Shown here piece by piece: positions 1 to 9,355 of a stretch of 44,653 bases of DNA (its first letter is position 1; the number at the start of each line of letters is the position of its first letter). Made by a program: the position numbers and the translations under genes. The stretch is from Gammaproteobacteria bacterium. Lineage in GTDB: Bacteria > Pseudomonadota > Gammaproteobacteria > Ga0077554 > Ga007554. The stretch lies in the NCBI GenBank assembly GCA_020053945.1, contig JAGVME010000111.1, forward strand, positions 1 through 44,653, in the 5' to 3' direction. The notes below the pieces were generated by a model. The model was not told where the DNA came from, did no database searches, and saw nothing but the letters and a program-made list of their open reading frames with translations.

Positions 1-92
1 AACTCAACCACTTCGCCTTGCGCTCCAAGCTCTACATCAAAGCCATCAAGCTGGCCTATGATGAGCTGCTGAGTATGCGGGCGGCTGCGTAA
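1..92 (+). CDS. C-terminal fragment of an unidentified protein (cut by window edge)
   Basis: An open frame enters from the left edge and stops at a TAA at 90-92, giving 29 residues that begin LNHFALRSKLYIKAIKLAYD and end RAAA. The composition (basic, amphipathic, A/L-rich) is compatible with the helical C-terminus of a real protein, and it reads toward the repeat-rich intergenic stretch 93-452. The usual neighbour of a LysM/def/fmt cluster would be dprA on the minus strand, which is not seen here. A transposase tail is possible but I do not recognise the family. Confidence 0.35.
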   Translation, partial: LNHFALRSKLYIKAIKLAYDELLSMRAAA

Positions 93-208
93 CATCAGTC
101 ATTAAGTAAGGCGAGGAAGGTGACGGGGCCAACGCCCGGCGCATGCAATAACGCCAGCCAGTAGGCAAGGTCAGGTACATCATTGGATTTTTCAGTCATT
201 GACGACTA

Positions 209-393
209 ATTCCAATTCTCGTTAGAAGTGCCTATATCTTCCAGATATTATTTTACCTGTCATTTCGCCGCTCCTGCGCATCCATGCGCTCGCGGCACTT
301 GTGCATCCATGCACATCGAAGCGTAGCGAGAAATCTTTAGATTCCTCACATGCGTTCGGAATGACAGATGTCGTTTTTAACAAGAATTGGAAT
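209..393. repeat. 185-bp palindromic element with terminal inverted repeats
   Basis: The ends are 17-bp inverted repeats, ATTCCAATTCTCGTTAG at 209-225 and the reverse complement of ATTCCAATTCTTGTTAA at 377-393 (15 of 17 match). A second nested pair, CTGTCATTTCG at 257-267 and CGGAATGACAG at 358-368, makes an inner hairpin. The centre holds CATCCATGCGC and GCATCCATGCAC units that recur inside rsmB. It occupies most of the 360-bp gap 93-452, where I see no gene. It looks like a non-autonomous miniature element; no clear target-site duplication was found. Confidence 0.7.
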
Positions 394-452
394 AAGATGT
401 ACGTTGATGGTGAGAAGTTCAACCTGAACACTTATCCAGGAACCTTTCAAAC

Positions 453-1616
453 TTAGGGCGCCACTACCGCATCATATTGGCGGATTTCTTTTTCCGCCGC
501 GACCACCAGGGCGTAGCTGACCCGCTCGAACGGGCGAAATACCAGCAATACGCCCGCGCGCTCTTCAGGCAGTGTCACAATATTACCCTTGCGCGCGGGT
601 TGCACGCCGTCTCTTACCAGGGTGCCGGCCTGATTAACAATGAATACGTGGCCTGGCTCGACGCCGTCACGCGTGCCCAGATTAATCGCCACCACTTGAT
701 ATTGCCCGATTTTGGAAACACCATCCACCACGGCAACAATCTTGCCCGGCGTGGGCTTGTCATAGGCGCGCGGCAGTAAAAAGGGATTGATTTCTTCCTG
801 GCCGATAGGAAGCAACCGATCGCCGAGCAAAGTTTCACGGTAAGAGGCGGTCAACATCAGGGTAGCGGGGTCGCCAAAACGGTCTACGCGGGCTTCGGCT
901 ACCTGGATCGCTTCATAGCCGAGGATGTCTTCCCGCTTGGCGCCCGGGTTGCGGTAGGCGACGGTTTGGTGAAATACGCCAAACTGCATCCCGGCATTAT
1001 CATCCAGGTTGCGCACATACGCCTTTTGGCCCATGCCGCTGGAGACGCGGCCTTCTTCGAGCGACACTACGTAGGGCGCATTATCCATTTCTTCTTGCGA
1101 CACCACCCGTGCGCGCAGCAAAAATGGGCTGATAATATCCATGGGGATGGTGGGAATGGCTAAATCCAGTCCGGCTACCCGTATCTGGGGTGACAGCTTC
1201 ACCAGACGCAAGCCCGCGGGCGCAGTGGCCGTGGGTCCGGAAGATTCTGTCAATACTTGCTCGGGTGACGGTTCGCCGGCCATGTTATTGCGCGGACGCC
1301 CTGACCCCGGCTCCACCTGCAACACCGGCTGGCCGTCTTGTATCGTTAAAAACACCACATCGCCCGGATAGATGCGGTGCGGGTTCTGAATGTCGGGGTT
1401 AATACGCCAAACCGCTTGCCACTGCCAGGGATCGCGTAAAAATCGCGATGAAATGCCCCACAGCGTATCGCCGCGGACTACCGTATGGCGGTCAGGGTGA
1501 TCAGGGTTGAGAGCCACGGTCTGCGCAAGCGCGCCCGGGGTGGTTACGGTGCCTACGGTTAACACCAGCAAAGCACCTAAAACTGTCTTTATGGTAAACG
1601 TTTTTATAGTGAACAT
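453..1616 (-). CDS. Secreted LysM peptidoglycan-binding protein
   Basis: A 387-residue exported protein. The chosen start (ATG at 1616) gives a clear Sec signal peptide (TIKTVLGALLVLTVG...GALA) and is preceded by an AAAGGA ribosome binding site; a longer frame to 1688 would bury the signal. Directly after the signal is one LysM domain, from HTVVRGDTLWGISSRF through IYPGDVVFL, which in this family binds peptidoglycan glycan strands. The rest (about residues 120-387) is a beta-rich region without a catalytic motif that I recognise. In many beta- and gammaproteobacteria a LysM protein of this kind sits divergent from def-fmt, as here, with a shared promoter region of about 230 bp. Family assignment is firm, precise role unknown. 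Confidence 0.88.
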   Translation of the reverse strand: MFTIKTFTIKTVLGALLVLTVGTVTTPGALAQTVALNPDHPDRHTVVRGDTLWGISSRFLRDPWQWQAVWRINPDIQNPHRIYPGDVVFLTIQDGQPVLQVEPGSGRPRNNMAGEPSPEQVLTESSGPTATAPAGLRLVKLSPQIRVAGLDLAIPTIPMDIISPFLLRARVVSQEEMDNAPYVVSLEEGRVSSGMGQKAYVRNLDDNAGMQFGVFHQTVAYRNPGAKREDILGYEAIQVAEARVDRFGDPATLMLTASYRETLLGDRLLPIGQEEINPFLLPRAYDKPTPGKIVAVVDGVSKIGQYQVVAINLGTRDGVEPGHVFIVNQAGTLVRDGVQPARKGNIVTLPEERAGVLLVFRPFERVSYALVVAAEKEIRQYDAVVAP

Positions 1617-1843
1617 AGCCGTCCTTTGTGAGTGTGGCGCCCAAACCCTTATTGAACCTGAAAACCTCAGTTGGAGCGCCAGATCCATTACCAGATCCCT
1701 ATTGCCTAAAAATGGCTATCAAAATCATTTTTGGGATTATAATATTCCAAAGCAGATTTCAGCCTACGGGCAACTTCTGCTGACAATCCCACTCTTATAT
1801 CGGATCATTATCCATTTAAGTTAAATACAGGTTGCTTTACGCC

Positions 1844-2347
1844 ATGGCTATTCTTTCGATTTTGCACTACCCTGACCCGCGCCTACGTAACAAGGCCGCG
1901 CCGGTAGCGCACGTGGATGACACGATCCGCGCCCTGGTCGACGATATGTTTGAAACCATGTACCAGGCGCCCGGCATCGGCTTGGCGGCGCCCCAGGTGA
2001 ACGTATCCAAGCGAGTGATTGTTATAGATATTTCTGAAGAACGCAACGCGCCGTTATGTCTGATTAATCCGGAAATAGTGCAGCAGGAAGGCATCGAAAC
2101 CATGGAAGAGGGTTGCCTTTCAGTGCCGGGCATTTTTGAGCCGGTAGAACGCGCCCGGCAAATTCGGGTGCGGGCGCTAGGGCGCGACGGTAAACCGCTG
2201 GATAGGCGGGTGGATGACATACTGGCGGTGTGCATACAACATGAGATCGACCACCTGGATGGCAAGCTGTTTGTCGATTACCTCTCGGAACTGAAACGGC
2301 AGCGCATCCGCAAAAAGCTTGAAAAACAGCGCCGCCAGACTTTGTGA
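1844..2347 (+). CDS. def: Peptide deformylase
   Basis: This metalloenzyme removes the N-terminal formyl group from nascent polypeptides. At 167 residues it has the normal family length. All three signature motifs are present: motif 1 GIGLAAPQV, motif 2 EGCLSVPG with the metal-binding Cys, and motif 3 HEIDHLDG with the two metal-binding His and catalytic Glu. The start at 1844 ([14 protein letters not shown]) matches the usual N-terminus; an in-frame ATG at 1832 adds four residues and neither has a strong ribosome binding site. The stop codon overlaps the fmt start, so the two are translationally coupled. Confidence 0.97.
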   Translation: MAILSILHYPDPRLRNKAAPVAHVDDTIRALVDDMFETMYQAPGIGLAAPQVNVSKRVIVIDISEERNAPLCLINPEIVQQEGIETMEEGCLSVPGIFEPVERARQIRVRALGRDGKPLDRRVDDILAVCIQHEIDHLDGKLFVDYLSELKRQRIRKKLEKQRRQTL

Positions 2348-3312
2348 CGCCGTCCGCCGTGACCCCCCCACTAAAAATCATTTACGCCGGAACCCCGGAG
2401 TTTGCCGTTGCGGCGCTGCAAGCACTGCTGTGCTCACCCCATCAGGTCTGCGCGGTATATACCCAACCCGATCGGCCTGCTGGACGGGGACGTGCACTGA
2501 GGATCGGCCCGGTCAAACAAGTCGCCTTACAGCACGCCATTCCGGTGTACCAGCCCGCCAGCCTTAAGTCACCCGAGGCGCAGGCGGAACTGCGCGCGCT
2601 GGGGGCAGACGTGATGGTGGTGGCAGCGTATGGTTTGCTGCTGCCGCCAGCGGTGTTGGCCGCGCCGCGCTTGGGGTGCGTGAATATTCATGCGTCGCTG
2701 TTACCGCGCTGGCGCGGCGCGGCGCCCATTCACCGCGCGATATTGGCCGGTGACAGCGAAACGGGCATTACCCTCATGCAGATGGACGTGGGACTGGATA
2801 CGGGCGCGATGCTGTCCAAAGTAGCGTGCCCGATATTACCCGACGACACCACGCAAACGCTGCATGACCGCCTGGCGACACTTGGCGCGCACGCGCTCCT
2901 GCCGGTGTTGGAACAGCTTGACGCGGGCACGGCGCACCCCATCGCCCAGGACAATGCGCTGGCGTGTTACGCCGCCAAAATCGACAAGGCCGAAACGCAC
3001 ATAGATTGGCAACAGTCCGCACTTAACATCGAACGTAAGGTACGTGCCTTCAGCCCTAAGCCCACGGCGCGCGCGCATTTGGGTGATGCACAACCGTTAC
3101 TCATTCTAGCGGCGGCCGTTCACGGCATGATTAATGACACACAGCCACCGGGCACCATAATCGCCGCACACCGCGACGGCATCGACGTGGTCACGGGTGA
3201 CGGCGTGTTGCGCTTGCGGCAATTGCAATTGCCGGGTGGGCGCCCCATGGCGGTAGCGGATTTCCTGAATGCCAACCGCACCTTGGTGACGGTGGGCGTT
3301 ACCCTGACATGA
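2344..3312 (+). CDS. fmt: Methionyl-tRNA formyltransferase
   Basis: This enzyme formylates initiator Met-tRNA with 10-formyl-THF and is the functional partner of def. The 322-residue frame has [11 protein letters not shown] at the N-terminus and the formyltransferase core [20 protein letters not shown] with the catalytic Asn/His region. The C-terminal OB-like domain (from about residue 210) includes KVRAFSPKP. The start is a GTG at 2344 that overlaps the def stop; a second GTG at 2359 just before PPLKIIYAG is also possible and would give a more usual N-terminus. The stop overlaps the rsmB start codon (ATGA), indicating one operon. Confidence 0.96.
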   Translation: MTPSAVTPPLKIIYAGTPEFAVAALQALLCSPHQVCAVYTQPDRPAGRGRALRIGPVKQVALQHAIPVYQPASLKSPEAQAELRALGADVMVVAAYGLLLPPAVLAAPRLGCVNIHASLLPRWRGAAPIHRAILAGDSETGITLMQMDVGLDTGAMLSKVACPILPDDTTQTLHDRLATLGAHALLPVLEQLDAGTAHPIAQDNALACYAAKIDKAETHIDWQQSALNIERKVRAFSPKPTARAHLGDAQPLLILAAAVHGMINDTQPPGTIIAAHRDGIDVVTGDGVLRLRQLQLPGGRPMAVADFLNANRTLVTVGVTLT

Positions 3313-4931
3313 GTACGCGCGCGCTCGTTGCAAATGCCCTGGTACAGGTTTTGTTTGAACGACGTTCGTTAAGCGCGGTGCTGCCGCAATGCCTCGCACA
3401 GGTCCCTCTCACTGCTAAAGGGGCAAGCGAACGCGCCCTGGCGCAGGAAATGTGCTATGGCGTGCTGCGCTGGCAACCCCGCTTAGCGGCCATCTTGAAA
3501 CACCTGATGCGCAAACCGCTCAAGGATCGCGACGCCAATGTACATACCCTGTTATTGCTGGGCCTGTATCAACTGATTTATATGCGCACGCCCGACCATG
3601 CCGCCGTGACTGAAACGGTGTCAGCCGCCAAAGCCTTAAACAAGGCATGGGCGAGTGGGTTGGTGAATGCCGTGCTGCGCGGTTATGTGCGCGATGCGCC
3701 GCGTATTGCGGCAGAGGTTGATTGCGACGAAGCAGCGGCATTTGCCCATCCCACGTGGCTACTCAATGCCATCAAAACCGCCTGGCCCCAACAGTGGCAG
3801 GCCATTGCCACCGCCAACAACCAACATCCGCCCATGACATTGCGCGTTAACGCGCAGCACATGGACCGCACCGCTTATTTACAGGCATTACACGCCGCCG
3901 GCATTGAAGCCCGCACCGCACTTCACACGTCCCACGGCATTACGCTGGCGCAGCCAGTGGATGTGGAACGTCTGCCCGGTTTCCAGGACGGTTGGGTGTC
4001 AGTCCAGGATGCCGCCGCACAACTGGCGGCGGCGTTAATAAATGCGCCGGGCAGGACGCCCCAGTGCGGTGAGCGGTCGCTTCCGGCATCCCTGCCTCCC
4101 GCGACACTAGTACTTCCATGCACGTCGCAGGATGCGCAAGAGCCGCCGCAGCCGGGGCAACGGTCGCTTCCGGCATCCCTGAACCCCTCGCTTCGCTCTC
4201 CCGCGATGTGCATGGATGCACAAGTGCCGTGGGCGCAGGATGCGCGCCGGGCAGGATGCCCAAGTGCTGCGAGTGCATGGATGCACATGAGCAGCCAGGA
4301 ACGGCCGACACTCGTACATCCTGTACGGCGGCTACTGGACGCTTGCGCGGCGCCGGGTGGCAAAACCGCGCATATTCTGGAGTCACAACCTGGCATTGCG
4401 CTCACCGCGTTGGATAATGACGGCCAACGCCTGAACCGGGTACGCGAAACCCTGCAACGCCTCGGGTTAGCTGAACCCGCCCACGTGCGGCAGGGCGATG
4501 GCCTTGTTCAAGTGCGGCAGGGCGATGCCGCGGCCCCCGTCGCCTGGTGGGACGGCCTCCCATTTGACAGTATTCTGCTCGACGCCCCGTGCTCCGCCAC
4601 CGGTGTGATACGCCGCCACGCCGACATCAAATACCTGCGCCGCGCCGAAGACATTACAGCTTTGGCGGAGCAGCAGGCGCGCATTCTTGAGGCGCTATGG
4701 CCCTTGTTGCGCCCAGAAAAGGAAGGCGGGGGGATGCTTTTATATGCCACTTGCTCTATCCTGCCACAGGAAAACCAACAACAAATGATCCGGTTTCTGG
4801 CAAATCATCCCGACGCGCATGAACAACCCATTACTGCCGGGTGGGGCCGTCCTGTGGAAGTGGGGCGGCAAGTGTTGCCGGGCGAGGATGCCATGGATGG
4901 GTTTTATTACGCGCAGTTGATAAAAAGATAA
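3309..4931 (+). CDS. rsmB: 16S rRNA (cytosine-967-C5)-methyltransferase with in-frame insertion
   Basis: RsmB (Sun/Fmu) methylates C967 of 16S rRNA. The N-terminal 150 residues are a NusB-like RNA-binding domain. The methyltransferase part has the SAM motif [17 protein letters not shown] (about residue 341), motif [10 protein letters not shown] with Cys428, and the catalytic motif ATCS with Cys482. At 540 residues it is about 100 longer than usual (roughly 430-450). The excess lies between [13 protein letters not shown] and [11 protein letters not shown] (residues about 247-337), where family members have about 15 residues. This region is low-complexity and repeat-derived, but reading frame and all catalytic residues are kept, so the gene is probably functional. 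A separate 9-residue tandem duplication (VRQGD...VRQGD) occurs at 4485-4527. Confidence 0.95.
   Translation: MSTRALVANALVQVLFERRSLSAVLPQCLAQVPLTAKGASERALAQEMCYGVLRWQPRLAAILKHLMRKPLKDRDANVHTLLLLGLYQLIYMRTPDHAAVTETVSAAKALNKAWASGLVNAVLRGYVRDAPRIAAEVDCDEAAAFAHPTWLLNAIKTAWPQQWQAIATANNQHPPMTLRVNAQHMDRTAYLQALHAAGIEARTALHTSHGITLAQPVDVERLPGFQDGWVSVQDAAAQLAAALINAPGRTPQCGERSLPASLPPATLVLPCTSQDAQEPPQPGQRSLPASLNPSLRSPAMCMDAQVPWAQDARRAGCPSAASAWMHMSSQERPTLVHPVRRLLDACAAPGGKTAHILESQPGIALTALDNDGQRLNRVRETLQRLGLAEPAHVRQGDGLVQVRQGDAAAPVAWWDGLPFDSILLDAPCSATGVIRRHADIKYLRRAEDITALAEQQARILEALWPLLRPEKEGGGMLLYATCSILPQENQQQMIRFLANHPDAHEQPITAGWGRPVEVGRQVLPGEDAMDGFYYAQLIKR
4048..4320. repeat. Repeat-derived in-frame insertion within rsmB
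   Basis: The inserted stretch contains a 20-bp unit GGTCGCTTCCGGCATCCCTG twice (around 4074 and 4161), and three related CATGCAC/GATGCGC units (4116-4140, 4203-4250, 4270-4300). The core GATGTGCATGGATGCACAAG near 4204 is shared with the reverse complement of the intergenic element at 209-393. Both encode SAASAWM in one frame. The length is close to 273 nt, a multiple of three, with no stop codon in the rsmB frame. Confidence 0.75.
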
Positions 4932-4986
4932 AAATGAAAACGGCGAATTGGGGGGTGGCGTTTCTGCCACGTACGATTACTTAACC

Positions 4987-5586
4987 ATGAAAAAATGGTC
5001 TCTTGAGCAAACATACACCCATCACAAAATAATGCCCTTAACATTATTTTTGGTATGCGTTTTATATTTTGGCCTGGCTTGGGCGGAGGAGCCCCCGGGC
5101 AAATTTGCGGTGCGTGCCGCAGAAACTACCTTGGTTGACAAAGTATACCGCCTGAATACGCGCCTCTCTTATCAATTGGGGTCGGAAGCGCTTGGGGCAC
5201 TGCAAAAAGGCATACCGCTGACTTTCACCTTAAACATCGAAGTGTTCCGTCAGCGGGAATACTTATGGGCAGAAAAAATCGCCAGCATCGAACAGGGCTA
5301 TCAACTTTCTTACCATGCGCTCACCCAGCAATACCTGGCCAAAAACCTCAACACCGGTGTATTCACCACTTTTCCCACCCTGAAAGCGGCGCTGGACAAC
5401 CTCAGCGCCATTGAAAATTTCCCGATGCTTGATGCGCAATTACTGTTGCCTGAGGAACGTTACTTTGCGCGTTTGCGCGCCTATCTTAATCTTGAGGCAT
5501 TGCCCGTACCCATCCGTGTATTGGCTTATATTTCACCGGGCTGGCGCCTGGGCAGCGAGTGGTATATATGGCCACTCGCGCCTTAA
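4987..5586 (+). CDS. DUF4390 exported protein
   Basis: A protein of about 199 residues, starting at MKKWSLEQTYTHHK, with a hydrophobic signal segment LTLFLVCVLYFGLAWA followed by a soluble domain. The position between rsmB and an ntrY-like kinase, and conserved-looking stretches such as GIPLTFTLNIEVFR and the C-terminal SPGWRLGSEWYIWPL, fit the DUF4390 family that commonly lies here in betaproteobacteria. Its function is not established. Its 3' end overlaps the next gene by about 20 bp, so co-expression with the kinase is likely. The start is uncertain: upstream in-frame codons reach 4948, and ATG at 5032 would also leave a signal peptide. Confidence 0.8.
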   Translation: MKKWSLEQTYTHHKIMPLTLFLVCVLYFGLAWAEEPPGKFAVRAAETTLVDKVYRLNTRLSYQLGSEALGALQKGIPLTFTLNIEVFRQREYLWAEKIASIEQGYQLSYHALTQQYLAKNLNTGVFTTFPTLKAALDNLSAIENFPMLDAQLLLPEERYFARLRAYLNLEALPVPIRVLAYISPGWRLGSEWYIWPLAP

Positions 5587-7868
5587 GACGGCTCAGCGCC
5601 GGCATTACCCCGGTGATTACGTTATTTTTCCTATTGCTGGTATCGCTCTATTTGATGAGCAGCGCCACCCAAAACTCCGCCCAGTTTGGCCAGCTCTATT
5701 CGTTCCTGCTCGTTCTCAATATTCTCGAATTAGTGGTGCTGGTGGGCTTGATTGCCGTCAACCTGCAGCGCCTGCGCCGTCAATACCGTGAGGGGGTAGT
5801 AGGCTCGCGCCTCACGGTGCGGCTGGTGACAATATTCGTGATTCTCTCGGTCGTGCCGGTCTCATTGGTGTATTACTTCTCGGTGGATTTTTTGCAGCGC
5901 GGCATTGATAGCTGGTTTGATGTGCGCACCGAAAAGGCGCTCACCGATGCCCTTGAATTAAGCCGCATCGCGCTCGATGGGCGCATGCGTGACTTGTTGC
6001 GGCAAACGGAATTGATGGCGCGCGATCTTGAAGGCATCTCCCCCGGCGAAGCCAGCGCACGCATGGATGCCTTACGTTACCGTAGCGGCGCCTCGGACTT
6101 AACCCTCATGACTTTGCATGGCGAAGTGATTGTGTTTACCAGTGATGACCCCACCCTGATTGTGCCCCTGCAACCCAGCGAACCCATATTGTTGGGCCTG
6201 CGGCAAGGGCTGACACATGTGGGGCTGGATCCGATCCGTGACACTGGGCTTTATGTGCGGGTCATCGTCAATGTACCAAGCCACACGCTCAATGGCGCGC
6301 CGCGAGCGCTCCAGGCGCTGTTTCCCATCGCCAGCAATATGAATACGCTCGCTGAAGGCGTGCAAACCGCGTATGCGAAATACCAGGAGTTAGGTTATTT
6401 ACGCGAACCGCTGAAATTCAGTTTTACACTGACACTTTCGCTGGTATTGCTGCTCAGCCTTCTGATGGCAGTATGGGCGGCGCTGTTTTCGGCACGCCGC
6501 CTGACGGAGCCAGTGCGCGTCCTGGCGATTGGCACGCGTGCCGTAGCCGCGGGAAATTATGACCAGCAACTGCCTTCATTGCCCGCCCACGATGAGTTAA
6601 GTTTTCTCGTGACGTCCTTTAACGACATGACGAAAAAAATCGCGTTGGCGCGGGATGAAGCCCAGGCCAGCCACCAACATGCTGAACAACAACGCGCCTA
6701 TCTTGAAGCCGTGCTGGTGCGGTTATCATCCGGCGTGCTCACATTCGATGCACAACAGGTATTGCGCACTGCCAATCTCGCGGCTAACCAGATTTTAGGC
6801 CACGACATTACCCCGCACATCGGCAAAACCTTACGTCAGATCCGGGATGACCACCCGCCGTTGCGGGCTTTTGTGGAAGCGCTATTGCCGCACTTGTCCG
6901 GCGCGCCCCAAGAATGGCGTGAAGAAATAGCGTTATTTGGCAGCGGTGGCCGGAAAATTCTGATGTGCCGTGGCGCGCCTTTGCCCCACATTGAAAATGG
7001 GCGGACGGACGCTGTCCAATACGGCCAACCTATTAATGAAAACACCGACAGCGGTTATGTGACCGTATTTGATGACATTACCGCGCTCATCCAAGCGCAG
7101 CGCGATGCCGCCTGGGGTGAAGTGGCGCGGCGCCTGGCCCATGAAATCAAGAATCCCCTGACACCCATCCAGCTTTCCGCCGAGCGCTTGCGCTACAAAT
7201 ACCTCGACACCATTGTTACTTACACCGGTAACGAAGAAGATGCCCACGTGCTGGACCGCGCCACACATACTATTATCCAGCAAGTAGCCGCCATGAAAGA
7301 AATGGTAAAAGCTTTTTCAGATTATGCACGCGCGCCAAAATTGGTGCTGCAACCCCTCGACCTCAATATGTTGATTGAAGATGTGGTGGATTTGTATCGT
7401 GGCCATGATTCAAAAATCCGGTTGCTTACCGAGCTGGACAAACAATTGCCCACTATTGAAGCGGACGCCGGACGCTTTCGCCAACTGCTCCATAATTTAT
7501 TTAAAAACTCATTGGATGCCCTCCATGAAAACGCAGGATGTTGTATCATTGTCACCACGCGCTGGGTGCATGACTCTGGCTCCAGCAGCATTGAGCTTAC
7601 CGTCAGCGACAATGGGCCCGGCATTCCATCCGAGATACTTGGCACACTTTTCGAGCCCGGTGTCACCCGGAAATCCAAGGGCAGCGGCCTGGGTTTGGCC
7701 ATTGTAAAAAAAATTGTGGAAGAGCATGGGGGCGTAGTGAAGGCTGGAAATAATCCAGAAGGAGGCGCCTGTGTGAGCGTGCGCTTGCCGCGGCCACATA
7801 ACCCGGGCGCGGCAACGGTGCCGGCACCTGGACAGGAAGGCGATGGCTTACGGAGTGGCAGTACATGA
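5568..7868 (+). CDS. ntrY: NtrY-like membrane sensor histidine kinase
   Basis: A protein of about 766 residues with the NtrY layout. Transmembrane segments lie near residues 13-30, 44-66 and 84-104, followed by a periplasmic region and a fourth segment near 282-305. Next is a HAMP domain (RRLTEPVRVLAIGTRAVAAG), then a PAS domain (about 370-500). The HisKA box RRLAHEIKNPLTPIQLSAER has the phospho-accepting His at about 525. The ATPase domain has an N box (LLHNLFKNSLDAL), G1 (DNGPGIP) and G2 (GSGLGLAIV). A GTG at 5559 is an alternative start. The gene overlaps the DUF4390 gene upstream and ntrX downstream (ATGA). NtrY family members sense redox or nitrogen status; the signal here is unknown. 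Confidence 0.93.
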   Translation: MATRALRRLSAGITPVITLFFLLLVSLYLMSSATQNSAQFGQLYSFLLVLNILELVVLVGLIAVNLQRLRRQYREGVVGSRLTVRLVTIFVILSVVPVSLVYYFSVDFLQRGIDSWFDVRTEKALTDALELSRIALDGRMRDLLRQTELMARDLEGISPGEASARMDALRYRSGASDLTLMTLHGEVIVFTSDDPTLIVPLQPSEPILLGLRQGLTHVGLDPIRDTGLYVRVIVNVPSHTLNGAPRALQALFPIASNMNTLAEGVQTAYAKYQELGYLREPLKFSFTLTLSLVLLLSLLMAVWAALFSARRLTEPVRVLAIGTRAVAAGNYDQQLPSLPAHDELSFLVTSFNDMTKKIALARDEAQASHQHAEQQRAYLEAVLVRLSSGVLTFDAQQVLRTANLAANQILGHDITPHIGKTLRQIRDDHPPLRAFVEALLPHLSGAPQEWREEIALFGSGGRKILMCRGAPLPHIENGRTDAVQYGQPINENTDSGYVTVFDDITALIQAQRDAAWGEVARRLAHEIKNPLTPIQLSAERLRYKYLDTIVTYTGNEEDAHVLDRATHTIIQQVAAMKEMVKAFSDYARAPKLVLQPLDLNMLIEDVVDLYRGHDSKIRLLTELDKQLPTIEADAGRFRQLLHNLFKNSLDALHENAGCCIIVTTRWVHDSGSSSIELTVSDNGPGIPSEILGTLFEPGVTRKSKGSGLGLAIVKKIVEEHGGVVKAGNNPEGGACVSVRLPRPHNPGAATVPAPGQEGDGLRSGST

Positions 7869-9271
7869 ATACCGCTTACATTCTTGTTGTGGACGATGAG
7901 CGCGATATACGCGAGCTGATTAAAGAAATCCTGCAAGACGAAGGGCATAAGGTATCCACCGCGGAAAATGGCGCGGCGGCGCAACGCGCGCGGCGTGAAC
8001 GCCGTCCTGACTTGATACTGCTCGATATCTGGATGCCCGACATTGATGGCATTTCACTTTTGAAGGGATGGGCCAATGAAGGCGGCGCCATGTCCCCTGT
8101 CATCATGATGTCTGGCCATGCCACGGTGGAAACCGCCGTCGAGGCCACCCGTCTGGGCGCTTACGATTTCCTGGAAAAACCGTTGTCCATGGCCAAGCTG
8201 CTGGTGACCGTAAAACGGGCGCTGGAGGCCGATAAATTACAGCGTGAAAATCTCGGCCTGCGCACCCATGGCGTTACGTTTGAAGAACCCATCGGCCGCA
8301 GCGCGGCCATGCAGGCGCTCCGCGAGCAGGTTAAAAAAATCGCCCAGCATGACGCCCCTGTATTGATTACGGGTGAAGCGGGCTCTGGTAAAAAGTTATT
8401 TGCCCGCTACTTACATAACTGTAGTCCCCGTCGCCATAATCCTTTTATCGATGTCAATATAGCCGTTAACAATGCCTCCCACAATAAAAGCATGGACGAC
8501 AACCCCGGCGTGGCCAATTTTTTTGGTGGCGAAAAAGACGGTAAAATCCAGTACGGGCAGTTGGAACAGGCCAATGGCGGCACGCTCTTCCTGGATGAGG
8601 TTGGCGATATGGATTTATCGCTGCAAGGACGGCTCGCGCGCGCCATGCGTAATGGTTCGTTTTTAAGGGTAAACGGCAACGAACCCGTCAAGCTGGATGC
8701 CCGCATTGTCGCCGCGACCCGTTATGATTTGGCGCTGGAAGTCCAAGCCAAGCGCTTCCGCGAAGACCTATACTATCAACTTAACGTGTTGCCATTGCGT
8801 ATACTTTCCTTGCGCGAGCATTGCGAAGACGTGCCGGATTTGATTAACTGCTACACCGATTTTTTTGTGCGGCATGAAAACCTGCCCTACCGTAATTTTT
8901 CACTTGCCGCGCAAAACCGCTTGCGCAACCATGCTTGGCCAGGAAACATAAGGGAAATAAAAAATTTAATCCAGAGGTTATTGATCTTGGGCAACGATGC
9001 GGAAATCGGCGTGGCGGAAGTGGAAGCGGCCTTGGGTGACCACCGCGAAAAATATAGCCCTGTACCGGCCCCGTCCGTAGTTTTTGATTTACCGCTACGC
9101 GAAGCGCGGGACCAGTTCGAAAAAGCCTATCTGGAATACCAGCTTCTTGAAACAGGAGGCAATATCAGCAAAGTCGCGAAATTGGCGGGCATGGAACGCA
9201 CCCACCTGTACCGGAAAATGCGCGCCCTGGGAATTAATGTAGGCAATACGCCTGAAACACCCGGCCAATGA
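7865..9271 (+). CDS. ntrX: NtrX-like response regulator lacking the GAFTGA loop
   Basis: A 468-residue partner of the kinase. The receiver domain (1-120) has the acidic pair DD near residue 10, phospho-acceptor Asp54 in LLDIWMPD and Lys in EKPL. The AAA+ domain has Walker A GEAGSGKK (about 169-176), Walker B GGTLFLDEV and FREDLYYQLNVLPLRI. A Fis-type helix-turn-helix is at the C-terminus (GGNISKVAKLAGMERTHLYRK). Where sigma-54 activators carry GAFTGA, this protein reads FFGGEKDGKIQYGQLEQ, so the sigma-54 contact loop is missing. It may therefore act as a repressor or sigma-70 regulator; this is inference. Confidence 0.93.
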   Translation: MNTAYILVVDDERDIRELIKEILQDEGHKVSTAENGAAAQRARRERRPDLILLDIWMPDIDGISLLKGWANEGGAMSPVIMMSGHATVETAVEATRLGAYDFLEKPLSMAKLLVTVKRALEADKLQRENLGLRTHGVTFEEPIGRSAAMQALREQVKKIAQHDAPVLITGEAGSGKKLFARYLHNCSPRRHNPFIDVNIAVNNASHNKSMDDNPGVANFFGGEKDGKIQYGQLEQANGGTLFLDEVGDMDLSLQGRLARAMRNGSFLRVNGNEPVKLDARIVAATRYDLALEVQAKRFREDLYYQLNVLPLRILSLREHCEDVPDLINCYTDFFVRHENLPYRNFSLAAQNRLRNHAWPGNIREIKNLIQRLLILGNDAEIGVAEVEAALGDHREKYSPVPAPSVVFDLPLREARDQFEKAYLEYQLLETGGNISKVAKLAGMERTHLYRKMRALGINVGNTPETPGQ

Positions 9272-9355
9272 TATGCGCTGTGTCCATCGTTCGTGAAACT
9301 GTGGTTTAACTGCGCATACTCTTCCCCAGCCAGCTTCTAAAGGATCATCTTAGTA

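Noticed and set aside
3923-4405. Antisense frames over the rsmB insertion
   Set aside because: They consist of translated repeat and antisense of a clear methyltransferase; no independent support.
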